Shown here piece after piece: positions 50,568 to 59,703 of a stretch of 64,000 nucleotides of DNA. The stretch covers positions 25,442-89,441 of the forward strand of contig NZ_JAUASV010000013.1 in assembly GCF_030345695.1 (NCBI RefSeq), read 5' to 3'. Source of the DNA: Galbitalea sp. SE-J8 (GTDB lineage Bacteria > Actinomycetota > Actinomycetes > Actinomycetales > Microbacteriaceae). The notes beneath the pieces are model-generated. The model saw only the letters and a list, made by a program, of their open reading frames with translations, was not told the origin of the DNA and searched no databases. Positions within the stretch are counted from its first letter, which is position 1; every line of letters begins with the position of its first letter. Both the position numbers and the translations under genes were made by a program.

Positions 50568-52433
50568 TCAGCCGGCCTGGAGCACCGCCATCGCCGCGTT
50601 GTGCCCGCCGATGCCGCTCACCGCGCCGCCGCGCTGCGCGCCCGACCCGCACAGCAAGATGCGCGGCCACGCCGTCGCCACGCCCCACTGCTGGGCCGGG
50701 GTCGCGAGCTCGGCGTCGTCCTCGGCGAACGGCCACGCGAGCGGGCCGTGGAAGATGTTGCCGCCGGGCATCGCGAGCGCGCGCTCGAGGTCGCGCGTCG
50801 TCTTCGTCTCGATCGCCGGCCGGCCGTCGGCGTCCGTGAGCAGCAGCGGCTCGATCGGCTCGCCGAGCACGGCGTCGAGCGAGTCGAGCGCTGCGCGCTG
50901 GAGCACGGATGCCGCATCCGCTCCGCCCTGCAGCGCGTCGGGCACGTGCAGCCCGAACACCGTGATGGTCTGTGCGCCGCTCGCTCGCAGCTCCGGGCCG
51001 AGGATCGACGGGTCGCTCAGCGAGTGGCAGTAGATCTCGAGCGGCAGCGGCTCGGGCACCGTGCCCGCGGACGCGGCGTCGTACGCGCTCTGCAGCTGCG
51101 ACCAGGTCTCGTTCACGTGGAAGGTGCCGCCGAACGCCTGCGCCGGGTCGACGGATGCGTCGCGCAGCGCCGGCAGGCGGGACAGGAGGAGGTTGACCTT
51201 GACCTGTGCGCCGAGCGCGCTGTGCTCGCGAGGACCGGCGGTCTCGGCTGGTCGAGGAGTGCCCGAGCGTGGCGAGGACGCGTCTCGAGACCACTCGGTC
51301 GACGACGGGGCTGTGGTGGTTTCGGGACGCCGGCTCGCTGCGCTCGCGGGCTCCTCAACCGGCGGGAAAGGGTGCTCGTCGGCGGTCTCGGCTGGTCGAG
51401 GAGTGCCCGAGCGTGGCGAGGACGCGTCTCGAGACCACTCGGTCGACGACGGGGCTGTGGTGGTTTCGGGACGCCGGCTCGCTGCGCTCGCGGGCTCCTC
51501 AACCGGCGGAAGTGCGGGCTCCTCAACCGGCGGGTGCGCGGGCTCCTCAACCAGCGGATGAGGCTGGTACTCGGTCGGCGGGTGCGTCACGAGAGAGGCG
51601 AGCACCGCGGGCGCGACGTTGGCGAGGACGACGTCGCCGTGCACCGTCCGCTCCGCGCCGCGGAGCCGCACCGTGACGTCGCCGTCGGGCGTGATCGCGG
51701 TGACCTCGGCATCCGTCTCGAGCCGGGCTCCGGCGCGACGGGCGGCACGCGCGAGCTCGCCGGTGACCGCGCCCATGCCGCCGACCGGAACGTCCCAGTC
51801 GCCGGTGCCGCCGCCGATGACGTGGTAGAGGAAGCACCGGTTGCCGGCGAGCGTCGGGTCGACGTTCGGGGCGAACGTGCCGATGAGCGCGTCGGTGAGC
51901 GCGACGCCGCGCACGAGGTCGTCGGCGAACTCGCGTTCGATCGTCGCGCCGATCGGCTCGTCGACGAGCGTCGCCCACGCGGTGTCGTCGGCGACGAGCG
52001 CGCGGGCCTCGCTGCGCCGCAGCAGCGGCTCGGTCACGGTCGGGAACAGCGCCTGCGCGAGGCGCGACGTGCGGTCGTAGAAGCGCGTCCAGGCGAGAGC
52101 CTCGCTGCCGAGCGAGGTCGGGTCGAGCGTGTCGACGAGCAGGCCGGTGTCGGTGCCGGGCCGCGGCGTGTAGGACGAGTAGCGCCGCCGCACCAGCCGG
52201 ATGTCGAGCCCGAGATCGTGGACGATGCGCTGCGGCAGCAGCGACACGAGATACGAGTACCGCGAGAGCCGCGCGTCGAGCCCCGGGAACGCGGGCGCGG
52301 ATATCGCGGCGCCGCCGAGCACGCTCGAGCGCTCCAGCAGCAGCACCGAGCGGCCGGCGCTCGCGAGGTAGGCGGCGGCGGTGAGCCCGTTGTGGCCACC
52401 GCCGACGATGACGACGTCGTGGTGCTCGGTCAC
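50568..52433 (-). CDS. Phytoene-desaturase-like NAD(P)/FAD oxidoreductase with repeat-derived insert
   Basis: 621 residues; relatives have about 510-530. The FAD motif DVVIVGGGHNGLTAAAYLAS is at the start, with LLERSSVLGGAAISAPAFPG next and the closing flavin segment LLCGSGAQRGGAVSGIGGHNA. Residues about 291-399 are foreign: two 48-residue units starting VEEPASAASRRPETTTAPSS, translated from palindromic repeats, are inserted between LASLVTHPPTEYQPH and GAQVKVNLLLSRLPAL. The frame is intact on both sides. GTG at 52433 overlaps the marR stop, so the two are coupled. Whether the protein still folds is unknown. Confidence 0.88.
   Translation of the reverse strand: MTEHHDVVIVGGGHNGLTAAAYLASAGRSVLLLERSSVLGGAAISAPAFPGLDARLSRYSYLVSLLPQRIVHDLGLDIRLVRRRYSSYTPRPGTDTGLLVDTLDPTSLGSEALAWTRFYDRTSRLAQALFPTVTEPLLRRSEARALVADDTAWATLVDEPIGATIEREFADDLVRGVALTDALIGTFAPNVDPTLAGNRCFLYHVIGGGTGDWDVPVGGMGAVTGELARAARRAGARLETDAEVTAITPDGDVTVRLRGAERTVHGDVVLANVAPAVLASLVTHPPTEYQPHPLVEEPAHPPVEEPALPPVEEPASAASRRPETTTAPSSTEWSRDASSPRSGTPRPAETADEHPFPPVEEPASAASRRPETTTAPSSTEWSRDASSPRSGTPRPAETAGPREHSALGAQVKVNLLLSRLPALRDASVDPAQAFGGTFHVNETWSQLQSAYDAASAGTVPEPLPLEIYCHSLSDPSILGPELRASGAQTITVFGLHVPDALQGGADAASVLQRAALDSLDAVLGEPIEPLLLTDADGRPAIETKTTRDLERALAMPGGNIFHGPLAWPFAEDDAELATPAQQWGVATAWPRILLCGSGAQRGGAVSGIGGHNAAMAVLQAG
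51237..51555. repeat. Palindromic repeat pair inserted in the desaturase-like gene
   Basis: Two almost identical 128-bp copies (51237-51364 and 51381-51508, offset 144 bp) each contain GGTCGAGGAGTGCCCGAGCG, GCGTCTCGAGACCACTCGG and a mirror half ending GGGCTCCTCAACCGGCGG. Three shortened remnants of the last part follow up to 51555. The offset is a multiple of three. The family is the same as at 28815-29110 and 62371-62716. Confidence 0.9.
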
Positions 52434-53077
52434 GTGCGCGCGTCGGCTCGGTCGTCGACCCGCTCGTCGGCCGCGGATGCCTCGGCCCGCGCGACCTCGG
52501 CCCGCGCGACCTCGGGCCCCGCGACCTCGGGCCCCGCGACCCTGCCGGCCCCGGATGTCTCGGACCCCTCGACGTCGGCCGCCTCCGCGGCCTCGCACGC
52601 GGCATCCGTCGCCGGTTGGAGCGCCTCGAGCACCCGCTCGGAGGCGGCTCCGATGGCGGCGAGCTGCTCCGGGGTGACGAGATCGAAGAACAGCCGGCGC
52701 AGCGTGGGGCCGTGCTCCCGCGTCGCGCGCAGAGCCGCCCGGCCGCCCGCCGGCGTGATCCCGACCCAGGTGCCGCGGGCATCCGATGCGCAGTCGCGGC
52801 GCTCGACGAGCCCGCGGCGCTCCATCCGGCTCACCTGGTGCGAGACGCGGCTCTTCTCCCACAGCAGCGTGCGGCCGAGGTCGCCGACGCGCAGCTGGCG
52901 ATCGGGTGCCTGGAGCAGAGAGATGAGCACGGCGTAGTCGGCGCCGGAGATGTCGGCGTCCCGCTGCAGCTGGTTCTCGAGGGCGAGGTCGAGGCCGCGG
53001 CGCATGTCCGTGAAGGCGCGCCAGATCGCCCACTCATCGGAGCTCACCGGCGAGGCAGCGTGCGGGCTGTCGACCAT
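52430..53077 (-). CDS. MarR-family regulator with repetitive C-terminal tail
   Basis: 215 residues. The winged helix is plain: DISGADYAVLISLLQAPDRQ, LRVGDLGRTLLWEKSRVSHQ and VSRMERRGLVERRDCASDAR with the wing GTWVGITPAGGRAAL. The last 55 residues are an acidic/alanine tail with VAGPEVAGPEVARAEVARAE, coded by a tandem 15-bp repeat at about 52490-52545. It overlaps the downstream oxidoreductase start (GTGA) and probably controls it. ATG at 53077. Confidence 0.88.
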   Translation of the reverse strand: MVDSPHAASPVSSDEWAIWRAFTDMRRGLDLALENQLQRDADISGADYAVLISLLQAPDRQLRVGDLGRTLLWEKSRVSHQVSRMERRGLVERRDCASDARGTWVGITPAGGRAALRATREHGPTLRRLFFDLVTPEQLAAIGAASERVLEALQPATDAACEAAEAADVEGSETSGAGRVAGPEVAGPEVARAEVARAEASAADERVDDRADART

Positions 53078-53087
53078 GGCGACGATT

Positions 53088-53978
53088 CTAAGTCGGGCGA
53101 TGCGTCCTCCACCGGGAACCGGCGAGCCCGGCCAGCACGCTGCGCACCGCGACGATGGCCGGGCGGTCGGCGCTCGAGAGCCGCGCGCTCGTGAACACGT
53201 CGCGGTGCGGCCGGCCGGGCAGCGAGACGAGCGCGACCGTCGGCGCGTCGACGCCCCACACCAGGTCGGGCAGGATCGCGCACGCGTTGCCGGACTCGAC
53301 GAGACGGATGTGCGCCTGCAGGTCCGCGGTCTCGAACCGCACGTCGGGCTCGAACCCGGCCTGACGGCAGACCTGCTCGGCGAAATGGCGGCTCGCCGTG
53401 CCGCGCGGTTCCATCGCCCAGGGCAGGTCCGCGGCATCCGTCAGCGAGGGCGCGCCGGCGAGGCGCAGCTCGTCGCGCAGCAGCGGCACGCGGTCGAGCT
53501 CGGGCTGGCGCGGGGCGGTGTGCGCCGGGTACTGCTCGGCGACGACGAGGTCGAAGTCGCGTGCCCACACCTCGAAGAGCGCGTGCTCGGGTTCGCGCTG
53601 CACGACCTCGACGCGGAGCGACGGATGCCGCTGCCGCAGCTCGGTGAGCGCCCGCGGCAGCAGGCCGAGCACGGCCGACTGGAACACGGCGAGGCGCACG
53701 GTGCCGCCGACCGCGGTCGTCGCGCCGACGAGCTCGGACTCCATGAGCTCGACGCGCTCGAGCAGGGCCGCGGTGTGCTCGACGAGCACCTCGGCCGCGG
53801 GAGTGAGCTGCAGGCGACGTCCGACGCGGGTGAGCAGCGCGACGCCCGCCTCCCGTTCGAGCAGGGCGAGCTGCTGCGACACGGCCGACGGCGAGAACGA
53901 CAGCGCGGCGGCGACAGCGCCGACCGTGCCGCGCAGCTTGAGCTCGCGGAGCAGGCGGAGGCGGCGCAGGTCGAGCAT
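53088..53978 (-). CDS. LysR-family transcriptional regulator, probably of putA
   Basis: 296 residues. N-terminal helix-turn-helix MLDLRRLRLLRELKLRGTVG with AAALSFSPSAVSQQLALLER; the C-terminal co-inducer domain begins near GGTVRLAVFQSAVLGLLPRA. It is divergent from putA across an 84-bp gap, the typical arrangement for a LysR activator of its neighbour, so I infer control of proline use. ATG at 53978; another at 53996 would add six residues. Confidence 0.92.
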   Translation of the reverse strand: MLDLRRLRLLRELKLRGTVGAVAAALSFSPSAVSQQLALLEREAGVALLTRVGRRLQLTPAAEVLVEHTAALLERVELMESELVGATTAVGGTVRLAVFQSAVLGLLPRALTELRQRHPSLRVEVVQREPEHALFEVWARDFDLVVAEQYPAHTAPRQPELDRVPLLRDELRLAGAPSLTDAADLPWAMEPRGTASRHFAEQVCRQAGFEPDVRFETADLQAHIRLVESGNACAILPDLVWGVDAPTVALVSLPGRPHRDVFTSARLSSADRPAIVAVRSVLAGLAGSRWRTHRPT

Positions 53979-54062
53979 CCGCCCATTGTGAAGCATCACT
54001 GAACAGAATCGTGCGAAAAGAATCGCTTCTCCTGAACGGATGCGACGGCGCAGACTGGCCCC

Positions 54063-57000
54063 ATGACGAATCCCGAACGCCGAGTGGCCCTGGATCGCGG
54101 GTCGCACGGGCCGAACACCCGCGATCCAGGGCAGCTCGGCGTCGTGGCAGGGGAGCAGGCGGATCGCGCAGCGCGGACCATCGCGACCGTGCAGCGCTGG
54201 CTGCGGGAGAGCGCCGACGCGCCGGCCGACCCCAGCGCGGCACGCCTCGCGGGCGTGCTGCGCGACCCCGCGGGCCTCGACTTCACGATCGGCTTCGTCG
54301 ACCGCGTGGTGCGCCCGGAGGACCTCCGCGTCGCAGGCCGCGAGCTCGGGCGGCTCGCCCGTCGCATCCCGCGCTTCCTGCCGTGGCACCTGCGCGCCCT
54401 CATCGCGCTCGGCGGGGCGGTCGCGCCGGCCCTGCCGTGGCCGGTCGTGCCGATCGCGCGCGGCGTGCTGCGACGGATGGTGGGTCACCTCGTGATCGAC
54501 GCGAGCGACGCGAAGCTGGGCGCCGCCATCGCCCGCCTGCGCACGGGTGACGCGACCCCGGGCGCGGCGGGCGCCGCATCCGTGCGTCTCAACGTCAACC
54601 TGCTCGGCGAGGCCGTGCTCGGGCAGGCGGAGGCCGATCGCCGTCTCGCGGGCACGCGGGCGCTGCTCGCGCGCGACGACGTCGACTACGTCTCGATCAA
54701 GGTGTCGAGCATCGTGAGCCAGCTCTCGATGTGGGCCTACGACGAGACCGTGGCGCAGGTCGTGGAGCGCCTCACCCCGCTCTACGAGCTGGCCGCCTCC
54801 GCTCCGACGCCGAAGTTCATCAACCTCGACATGGAGGAGTACAAGGACCTCGATCTCACCATCGAGGTCTTCACGCGCCTGCTCGACCAGCCGCAGGTGC
54901 ACGAGCTCGAGGCGGGCATCGTGCTGCAGGCCTACCTGCCCGATGCGCTCGGCGCCCTGCAGCGCCTGACCGGATGGGCGCGGGCGCGGCGCGCGGCCGG
55001 CGGCGCGAGCATCAAGGTGCGGGTCGTCAAGGGCGCGAACCTCGCCATGGAGCACGTCGACGCGACCGTGCACGGCTGGCCGCTCGCGACCGTCGGCAGC
55101 AAGGTCGAGGCGGATGCGAACTACAAGCGCGTGCTCGACTGGGCGCTCACGCCCGAGCGCGCCGACGCGGTGCGCATCGGCGTCGCGGGTCACAACCTGT
55201 TCGACGTCGCGCACGCCTGGCTGCTCGCGATCGACCGCGGCGTCGAGTCGCGCGTCGAGTTCGAGATGCTGCTCGGCATGGCGACCGGGCAGGCGCGGGC
55301 GGTGCGGCGCGACGTCGGCGGCCTGCTGCTCTACACGCCCGTGGTGCACCCGCGCGAGTTCGACTCGGGCGTCGCGTACCTCATCCGCCGGCTCGAGGAG
55401 AACGCGAGCCCGGACAACTTCATGTCGGCCGTGTTCGACCTGGACGATCCGGCGTTCTTCGCTCGCGAGCGCGACCGGTTCCTCGCGTCGCTCGCGGCGC
55501 TCGCCGAGGAGGGCGTGGCCGCCCCCGCCCCGAACCGCACGCAGGATCGCACCGCCGTGGCGACCATCGCCGAGCTGTCGGGCACCGACTTCGCCAACGA
55601 GCCCGACACCGATCCGGCGCTCGCCGCGAACCGCGCCTGGGGGCGCGCCGTGCTCGGGCGCGTCCCCGGCTCGACCCTCGGCGCCGACACGATCGCCGCG
55701 GCGCGCGTGACGACGACGGATGCGGTCGAGCGCCTCGTGGCGGACGCGCGCGCGGCATCCGTCGGCTGGTCCGCCCGCGGCGCCGCCGAGCGCGCGGCGC
55801 TGCTGCACGCGGCGGGGGAGACGCTCGCCGCCTACCGCGGGCGCCTCGTCGAGGTGATGGCGGCGGAGACCGGCAAGATCATCGCCGAGGGCGACGTCGA
55901 GGTGAGCGAGGCGATCGACTTCGCCCACTACTACGCGGGACGCGCGATCGAGCTCGAGCGCGTCGAGGGCGCACGGTTCGAGCCGGCCCGGCTCATCGTC
56001 GTCGCGCCGCCGTGGAACTTCCCGGTCGCGATCCCCGCCGGCGGCGTCCTGGCGGCGCTCGCGTCGGGCGCGTCCGTCGTGCTGAAGCCCGCGCCGCAGG
56101 CCCGCCGGTGCGCCGCGGTGCTCGTCGAGGCGCTCTGGGCGGCGGGCATCCCGCGCGAGGTGCTCACGCTCGTCGACGTGGCCGAGGGCGAGCTGGGGCG
56201 CCGGCTCATCGCGCATCCGGCGGTCGGCCGCGTGATCCTCACCGGGGCGTACGAGACGGCCGAGCTGTTCCGCTCCTGGCGCCCCGACCTGCCGCTCGTC
56301 GCCGAGACGAGCGGCAAGAACGCGATCGTCGTGACGCCCTCGGCCGACCTCGACCTCGCCGTCGCGGATGTCGTGAGAAGCGCGTTCGGACACGCCGGCC
56401 AGAAGTGCTCGGCCGCATCCCTCGTCATCCTGGTCGGGTCGGTGGCCCGGTCGGAGCGGTTCCGCCGGCAGCTCGTCGACAGCGTGCGCACGCTGCGTGT
56501 CGGGCCGGCATCCGATCCGCTCACGCACCTGGGTCCGGTCATCGAGGCGCCGCGCGGCAAACTGCTGCGCGCGCTCACGACCCTCGAGCCGGGGCAGTCG
56601 TGGCTCGTCGAGCCCCGCCCGCTGCCTGGGCCGCCCGCGGTGCCCGGGCCCCGCCCGCTGCCCGAGCCTGTCGACGGTGCCGCGGCCGGCGGCCGGCTCT
56701 GGACCCCCGGCATCCGCCTCGGGGTCGCGCCGGGCAGCGAGTTCCACCTCACCGAGTACTTCGGGCCCGTGCTCGGCATCATGACGGCGGCGACGCTCGA
56801 CGAGGCGATCGCGCTGCAGAACGCGCCCGCGTACGGGCTCACCGCCGGGCTGCACTCCCTCGACCCGGACGAGGTCGCGCACTGGCTCGACAACGTCGAG
56901 GCCGGCAACCTCTACGTGAACCGCGGCACGACCGGGGCGATCGTGCGGCGCCAGCCGTTCGGCGGCTGGAAGCGCTCGACGGTCGGCGCCTCGGCGAAGG

Positions 57001-57674
57001 CCGGCGGGCCGAACCACCTCCCGACGCTCGGCTCGTGGCACGCGGTGCCGGCCGCCCCGGCCGACTCGTTCGACGCCGAGGGGCTCGGCCCGCTGATCGC
57101 CCGGCTGCTCGACGACGCCGCCCCCGAGCTCTCGTTCGACGACTTCGACGTCGTGCGCCGCGGGGCCCGGAGCGACCGGGCGGCCTGGGACGCGGAGTTC
57201 GGCGTCGCCCGCGACGTCTCGGCGCTCGGCGTCGAGCGCAACGTGCTGCGCTACCGGCCGTTCGAGGGCGCCGTGCGGGTGCGGCTGAGCGAGCGCGGGA
57301 TGCTGCGCGACCTCGTGCGCGTGCTCGCGGCGGCTCTGCTCGCGGGCGCGGCGGTCGAGGTGTCGTCGGGCATCCGGATGAGCGGCGCACTCGCGCGGCT
57401 CCCCGTCGAGATCGAGACGGATGCCGCGTTCCGGGCGCGCGTCGCGCGCGAGGCGCCCGGTCGCATCCGTCTCATCGGCGGGGACGCGCGAGCGCTCGCC
57501 GTGGCGCTCGGCGGGCGTGCCGACGTCGCCGTGTACGCCGACGAGGTCACGACCGCGGGGCGGGTGGAGCTGCTGCCGTTCCTGCGCGAGCAGGCGATAT
57601 CGATCACGAGCCACCGCTTCGGCAACCCGTACCCGCCGTTCGAAGCCCTCCTGCCCGGCGACCTCGTCGGCTGA
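54063..57674 (+). CDS. putA: Bifunctional proline dehydrogenase / P5C dehydrogenase
   Basis: 1203 residues. Oxidises proline to P5C with FAD, then glutamate semialdehyde to glutamate with NAD. The PRODH barrel (about residues 60-450) has LNVNLLGEAVLGQAEADRRL, VSIKVSSIVSQLSMWAYDET and LEAGIVLQAYLPDA. The aldehyde dehydrogenase half has APPWNFPVAIPAGGVLAAL (about 650), Glu in LVAETSGKNAIV (about 745) and Cys in GHAGQKCSAASLV (about 780). A C-terminal domain of about 200 residues follows. No DNA-binding ribbon-helix-helix is present, so it is not self-regulating. The first 25 codons contain a 15-bp inverted repeat; a GTG at 54144 might be the true start. Confidence 0.95.
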   Translation: MTNPERRVALDRGSHGPNTRDPGQLGVVAGEQADRAARTIATVQRWLRESADAPADPSAARLAGVLRDPAGLDFTIGFVDRVVRPEDLRVAGRELGRLARRIPRFLPWHLRALIALGGAVAPALPWPVVPIARGVLRRMVGHLVIDASDAKLGAAIARLRTGDATPGAAGAASVRLNVNLLGEAVLGQAEADRRLAGTRALLARDDVDYVSIKVSSIVSQLSMWAYDETVAQVVERLTPLYELAASAPTPKFINLDMEEYKDLDLTIEVFTRLLDQPQVHELEAGIVLQAYLPDALGALQRLTGWARARRAAGGASIKVRVVKGANLAMEHVDATVHGWPLATVGSKVEADANYKRVLDWALTPERADAVRIGVAGHNLFDVAHAWLLAIDRGVESRVEFEMLLGMATGQARAVRRDVGGLLLYTPVVHPREFDSGVAYLIRRLEENASPDNFMSAVFDLDDPAFFARERDRFLASLAALAEEGVAAPAPNRTQDRTAVATIAELSGTDFANEPDTDPALAANRAWGRAVLGRVPGSTLGADTIAAARVTTTDAVERLVADARAASVGWSARGAAERAALLHAAGETLAAYRGRLVEVMAAETGKIIAEGDVEVSEAIDFAHYYAGRAIELERVEGARFEPARLIVVAPPWNFPVAIPAGGVLAALASGASVVLKPAPQARRCAAVLVEALWAAGIPREVLTLVDVAEGELGRRLIAHPAVGRVILTGAYETAELFRSWRPDLPLVAETSGKNAIVVTPSADLDLAVADVVRSAFGHAGQKCSAASLVILVGSVARSERFRRQLVDSVRTLRVGPASDPLTHLGPVIEAPRGKLLRALTTLEPGQSWLVEPRPLPGPPAVPGPRPLPEPVDGAAAGGRLWTPGIRLGVAPGSEFHLTEYFGPVLGIMTAATLDEAIALQNAPAYGLTAGLHSLDPDEVAHWLDNVEAGNLYVNRGTTGAIVRRQPFGGWKRSTVGASAKAGGPNHLPTLGSWHAVPAAPADSFDAEGLGPLIARLLDDAAPELSFDDFDVVRRGARSDRAAWDAEFGVARDVSALGVERNVLRYRPFEGAVRVRLSERGMLRDLVRVLAAALLAGAAVEVSSGIRMSGALARLPVEIETDAAFRARVAREAPGRIRLIGGDARALAVALGGRADVAVYADEVTTAGRVELLPFLREQAISITSHRFGNPYPPFEALLPGDLVG
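54088..54131 (+). repeat. 44-bp hairpin in the first codons of putA
   Basis: CCCTGGATCGCGGGT (54088-54102) and ACCCGCGATCCAGGG (54117-54131) pair perfectly around a 14-base loop. It encodes the unlikely ALDRGSHGPNTRDPG stretch in putA residues 9-23. If translation begins further down, the hairpin is in the leader mRNA. Confidence 0.75.
56664..56677 (+). repeat. Short dispersed repeat in putA
   Basis: GAGCCTGTCGACGG is the reverse complement of the repeat word in hemQ (34482-34500). It codes within a proline-rich linker of PutA (PGPRPLPEPVDGAAAGG), which lies between the aldehyde dehydrogenase motifs and looks like an insertion. Confidence 0.5.
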
Positions 57675-57774
57675 ACGAGGAGGCGCGCCGGCGGCGTCTC
57701 GCTGGTGGCTGGGGGAGGCGCGCCGGCGCCCGTGGCCGGCCTTCCCCGCCAGCGGGTCGGGGCAGGATGGAGCC

Positions 57775-58623
57775 ATGGCATCCGCTCCGCTCGCACCCCT
57801 CATCCCGCTCGACGACGGCCGCTCGATCCCGCAGCTCGGCCTCGGCACCTGGCCGCTCAAGGACCGCGAGGCCGAGGAGGCGGTCGCGACCGCGATCGGC
57901 CTCGGCTACCGGCACATCGACACGGCGGCGAAGTACGGCAACGAGCGCGGTGTCGGCCGCGGCGTGCGCGGCGCCGGCGTGCCGCGGGAGGAGCTCTTCG
58001 TCACGACGAAGCTCGACGGCGGCTACCAGGGCGACGACCGGGCGATCGCGGGCCTCGAGGACAGCCTCGAGCGGCTCGGCCTCGACTACGTCGACCTGCT
58101 GCTCATCCACTGGCCGCTGCCGAAGCGCGGGAAGTTCGCGAGCACCTTCCGCACCTTCAAGAAGCTGCAGGATGCCGGGCTCACCCGCTCGATCGGCGTC
58201 AGCAACTTCAAGCCCGCGCACCTGCGCACCCTCATCGACGGCACGGGGCTCACCCCGGCGGTCAACCAGATCCAGCTCGACCCGACCATCACGCGCGAGG
58301 ACCACCGCGCGTTCGACGCCGAGCACGGCATCGTCACGAGCTCGTGGTCGCCGCTCGGCGGCGGGGCCGGCGCGACGGACCTGCTCGCGCATCCGCTCAT
58401 CACCGGCATCGCCTCGCGGCTCGACGTGACGCCCGGCCAGGTCGTGCTGCGCTGGCACGTGCAGGCCGGGCTCGTGCCGATCCCCAAGTCGAAGAACCCG
58501 GAACGGATGCGGCAGAACCTCGACGTGTTCTCCTTCGACCTGAGCGCCGCCGACCTCGAGCAGCTGGCAACGCTCGCGCTCGGCCCCGGCGCGGGCGTGG
58601 ACTCGGACCGCACCGGCCACTGA
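57775..58623 (+). CDS. Aldo/keto reductase
   Basis: 282 residues. NADPH-dependent carbonyl reductase with the AKR signature GLGYRHIDTAAKYGNERGVG (catalytic Asp, Tyr), LFVTTKLDGG (Lys), LLLIHWPLPKRGKFA (His), SIGVSNFKPAHLRTL and the NADPH-binding IPKSKNPERMRQNL. AGGATGGAG precedes the ATG. This is the AKR5 2,5-diketo-gluconate-reductase-like group; the actual substrate is not determined. It lies 100 bp after putA and may or may not share its transcript. Confidence 0.93.
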   Translation: MASAPLAPLIPLDDGRSIPQLGLGTWPLKDREAEEAVATAIGLGYRHIDTAAKYGNERGVGRGVRGAGVPREELFVTTKLDGGYQGDDRAIAGLEDSLERLGLDYVDLLLIHWPLPKRGKFASTFRTFKKLQDAGLTRSIGVSNFKPAHLRTLIDGTGLTPAVNQIQLDPTITREDHRAFDAEHGIVTSSWSPLGGGAGATDLLAHPLITGIASRLDVTPGQVVLRWHVQAGLVPIPKSKNPERMRQNLDVFSFDLSAADLEQLATLALGPGAGVDSDRTGH

Positions 58624-58697
58624 GCCCGGCCGGCGCGCGCAGCCCGTACCATCGAGGTACACCGGTCCGACGATCGGTGAACCGGGTTGGGGGACCC

Positions 58698-59684
58698 ATG
58701 CAGCCGACGAGCAGGTCGCAGCAGGTCGCGACGGCCGAGCACACCGTGCCCGAGATCGAGGCCGTGCGCGACGGCATCTGGGCGCTCCCGATGCCGCTGA
58801 CCCGCGGGCGGCTGCCGTACAGCTTCGCCTACGCGATCGCCGACGAGGCGGGCGGCGTGCACATCGTCGACCCCGGGTCCGACTCCGAGGACAACTGGGG
58901 CGCGCTGCGGTTCGCGCTGTCGACGATCGGCTTCCGGGCGCGCCACGTGCGGAGCGTCGTCGTGAGCCACATGCATCCCGATCACATCGGCATGGCCGGC
59001 CGGTTCACGTCGCGCGGCGTGCCGCTCGGCCTGCACCGCGCCGAGCAGGAGGCGCTCGACGAGACGCTGCGCGTGGGCCACGACGTCGACTACTCCGACC
59101 GGTTCGAGCGCTGGGGCGTGCCCGAGCACCGGCGGGCCGAGCTCGCGCGCGCGATCCCGACGGCGCTCGTGGACGCGCCGCCGCCGCCCGCCGACGTGCT
59201 CCTCGAGGACGGCGACCGCCTCGACATCGCGGGCCGCGACGTGCGGGTGATGCACGTGCCCGGGCACACCTCGGGCTCGCTCGCGCTCGTCATCGACGAC
59301 GAGTGCCTGGTGATGACCGGCGACACCGTGCTGCCGACGGAGAATCCCGGAATCGGCCTCGGCGGTCGCTCGGACAGCAATCCGATCGCCGACTACGAGC
59401 GCTCGCTCGCGCGCCTCGCGGCCCTCGGCGACTACGAGGTGCTTCCGGGACACGGATTCCGCTTCCGCGGCCTCGCCACGCGGTGCGCGCAGCTCGCGGC
59501 CCACCACCGATCGCGCGGCGATCAGGTGCGCGCGGCGGCGGAGGCCGACCCGGCGGCCACCGTGTGGGAGCTCGCGAGCCGCATCGAGTGGACGGGCGGC
59601 TGGGAGAACCTGCACGGCGCGACCGCGTTCAGCGCGGTCGGCCAGACGGCGATGCACCGCGAGCTGCTCGGCGCCCCGTCCTGA
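58698..59684 (+). CDS. Metallo-beta-lactamase-fold hydrolase
   Basis: 328 residues. The metal-binding motif is VVSHMHPDHIGMAGRF (HxHxDH, about residue 92), followed by His in VMHVPGHTSGSLALVI, Asp in CLVMTGDTVLP and His in EVLPGHGFRFRG. The C-terminal 70 residues form the winged-helix-like extension seen in LACTB2-type proteins. Predicted to hydrolyse a thioester, nucleotide or other small ester; exact substrate unknown. Upstream, a TACC-ATCGA-GGTA dyad lies at 58648-58660. Confidence 0.9.
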   Translation: MQPTSRSQQVATAEHTVPEIEAVRDGIWALPMPLTRGRLPYSFAYAIADEAGGVHIVDPGSDSEDNWGALRFALSTIGFRARHVRSVVVSHMHPDHIGMAGRFTSRGVPLGLHRAEQEALDETLRVGHDVDYSDRFERWGVPEHRRAELARAIPTALVDAPPPPADVLLEDGDRLDIAGRDVRVMHVPGHTSGSLALVIDDECLVMTGDTVLPTENPGIGLGGRSDSNPIADYERSLARLAALGDYEVLPGHGFRFRGLATRCAQLAAHHRSRGDQVRAAAEADPAATVWELASRIEWTGGWENLHGATAFSAVGQTAMHRELLGAPS

Positions 59685-59703
59685 GCTGCGCGGGCCACCC
59701 CGC

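Noticed and set aside
53088..57860. A very long open frame (about 1590 codons) on the minus strand
   Set aside because: Only its last part, the LysR gene, is real. The rest is antisense to putA and Arg/Asp/Gly/His-rich, as expected for a shadow frame in high-GC DNA.
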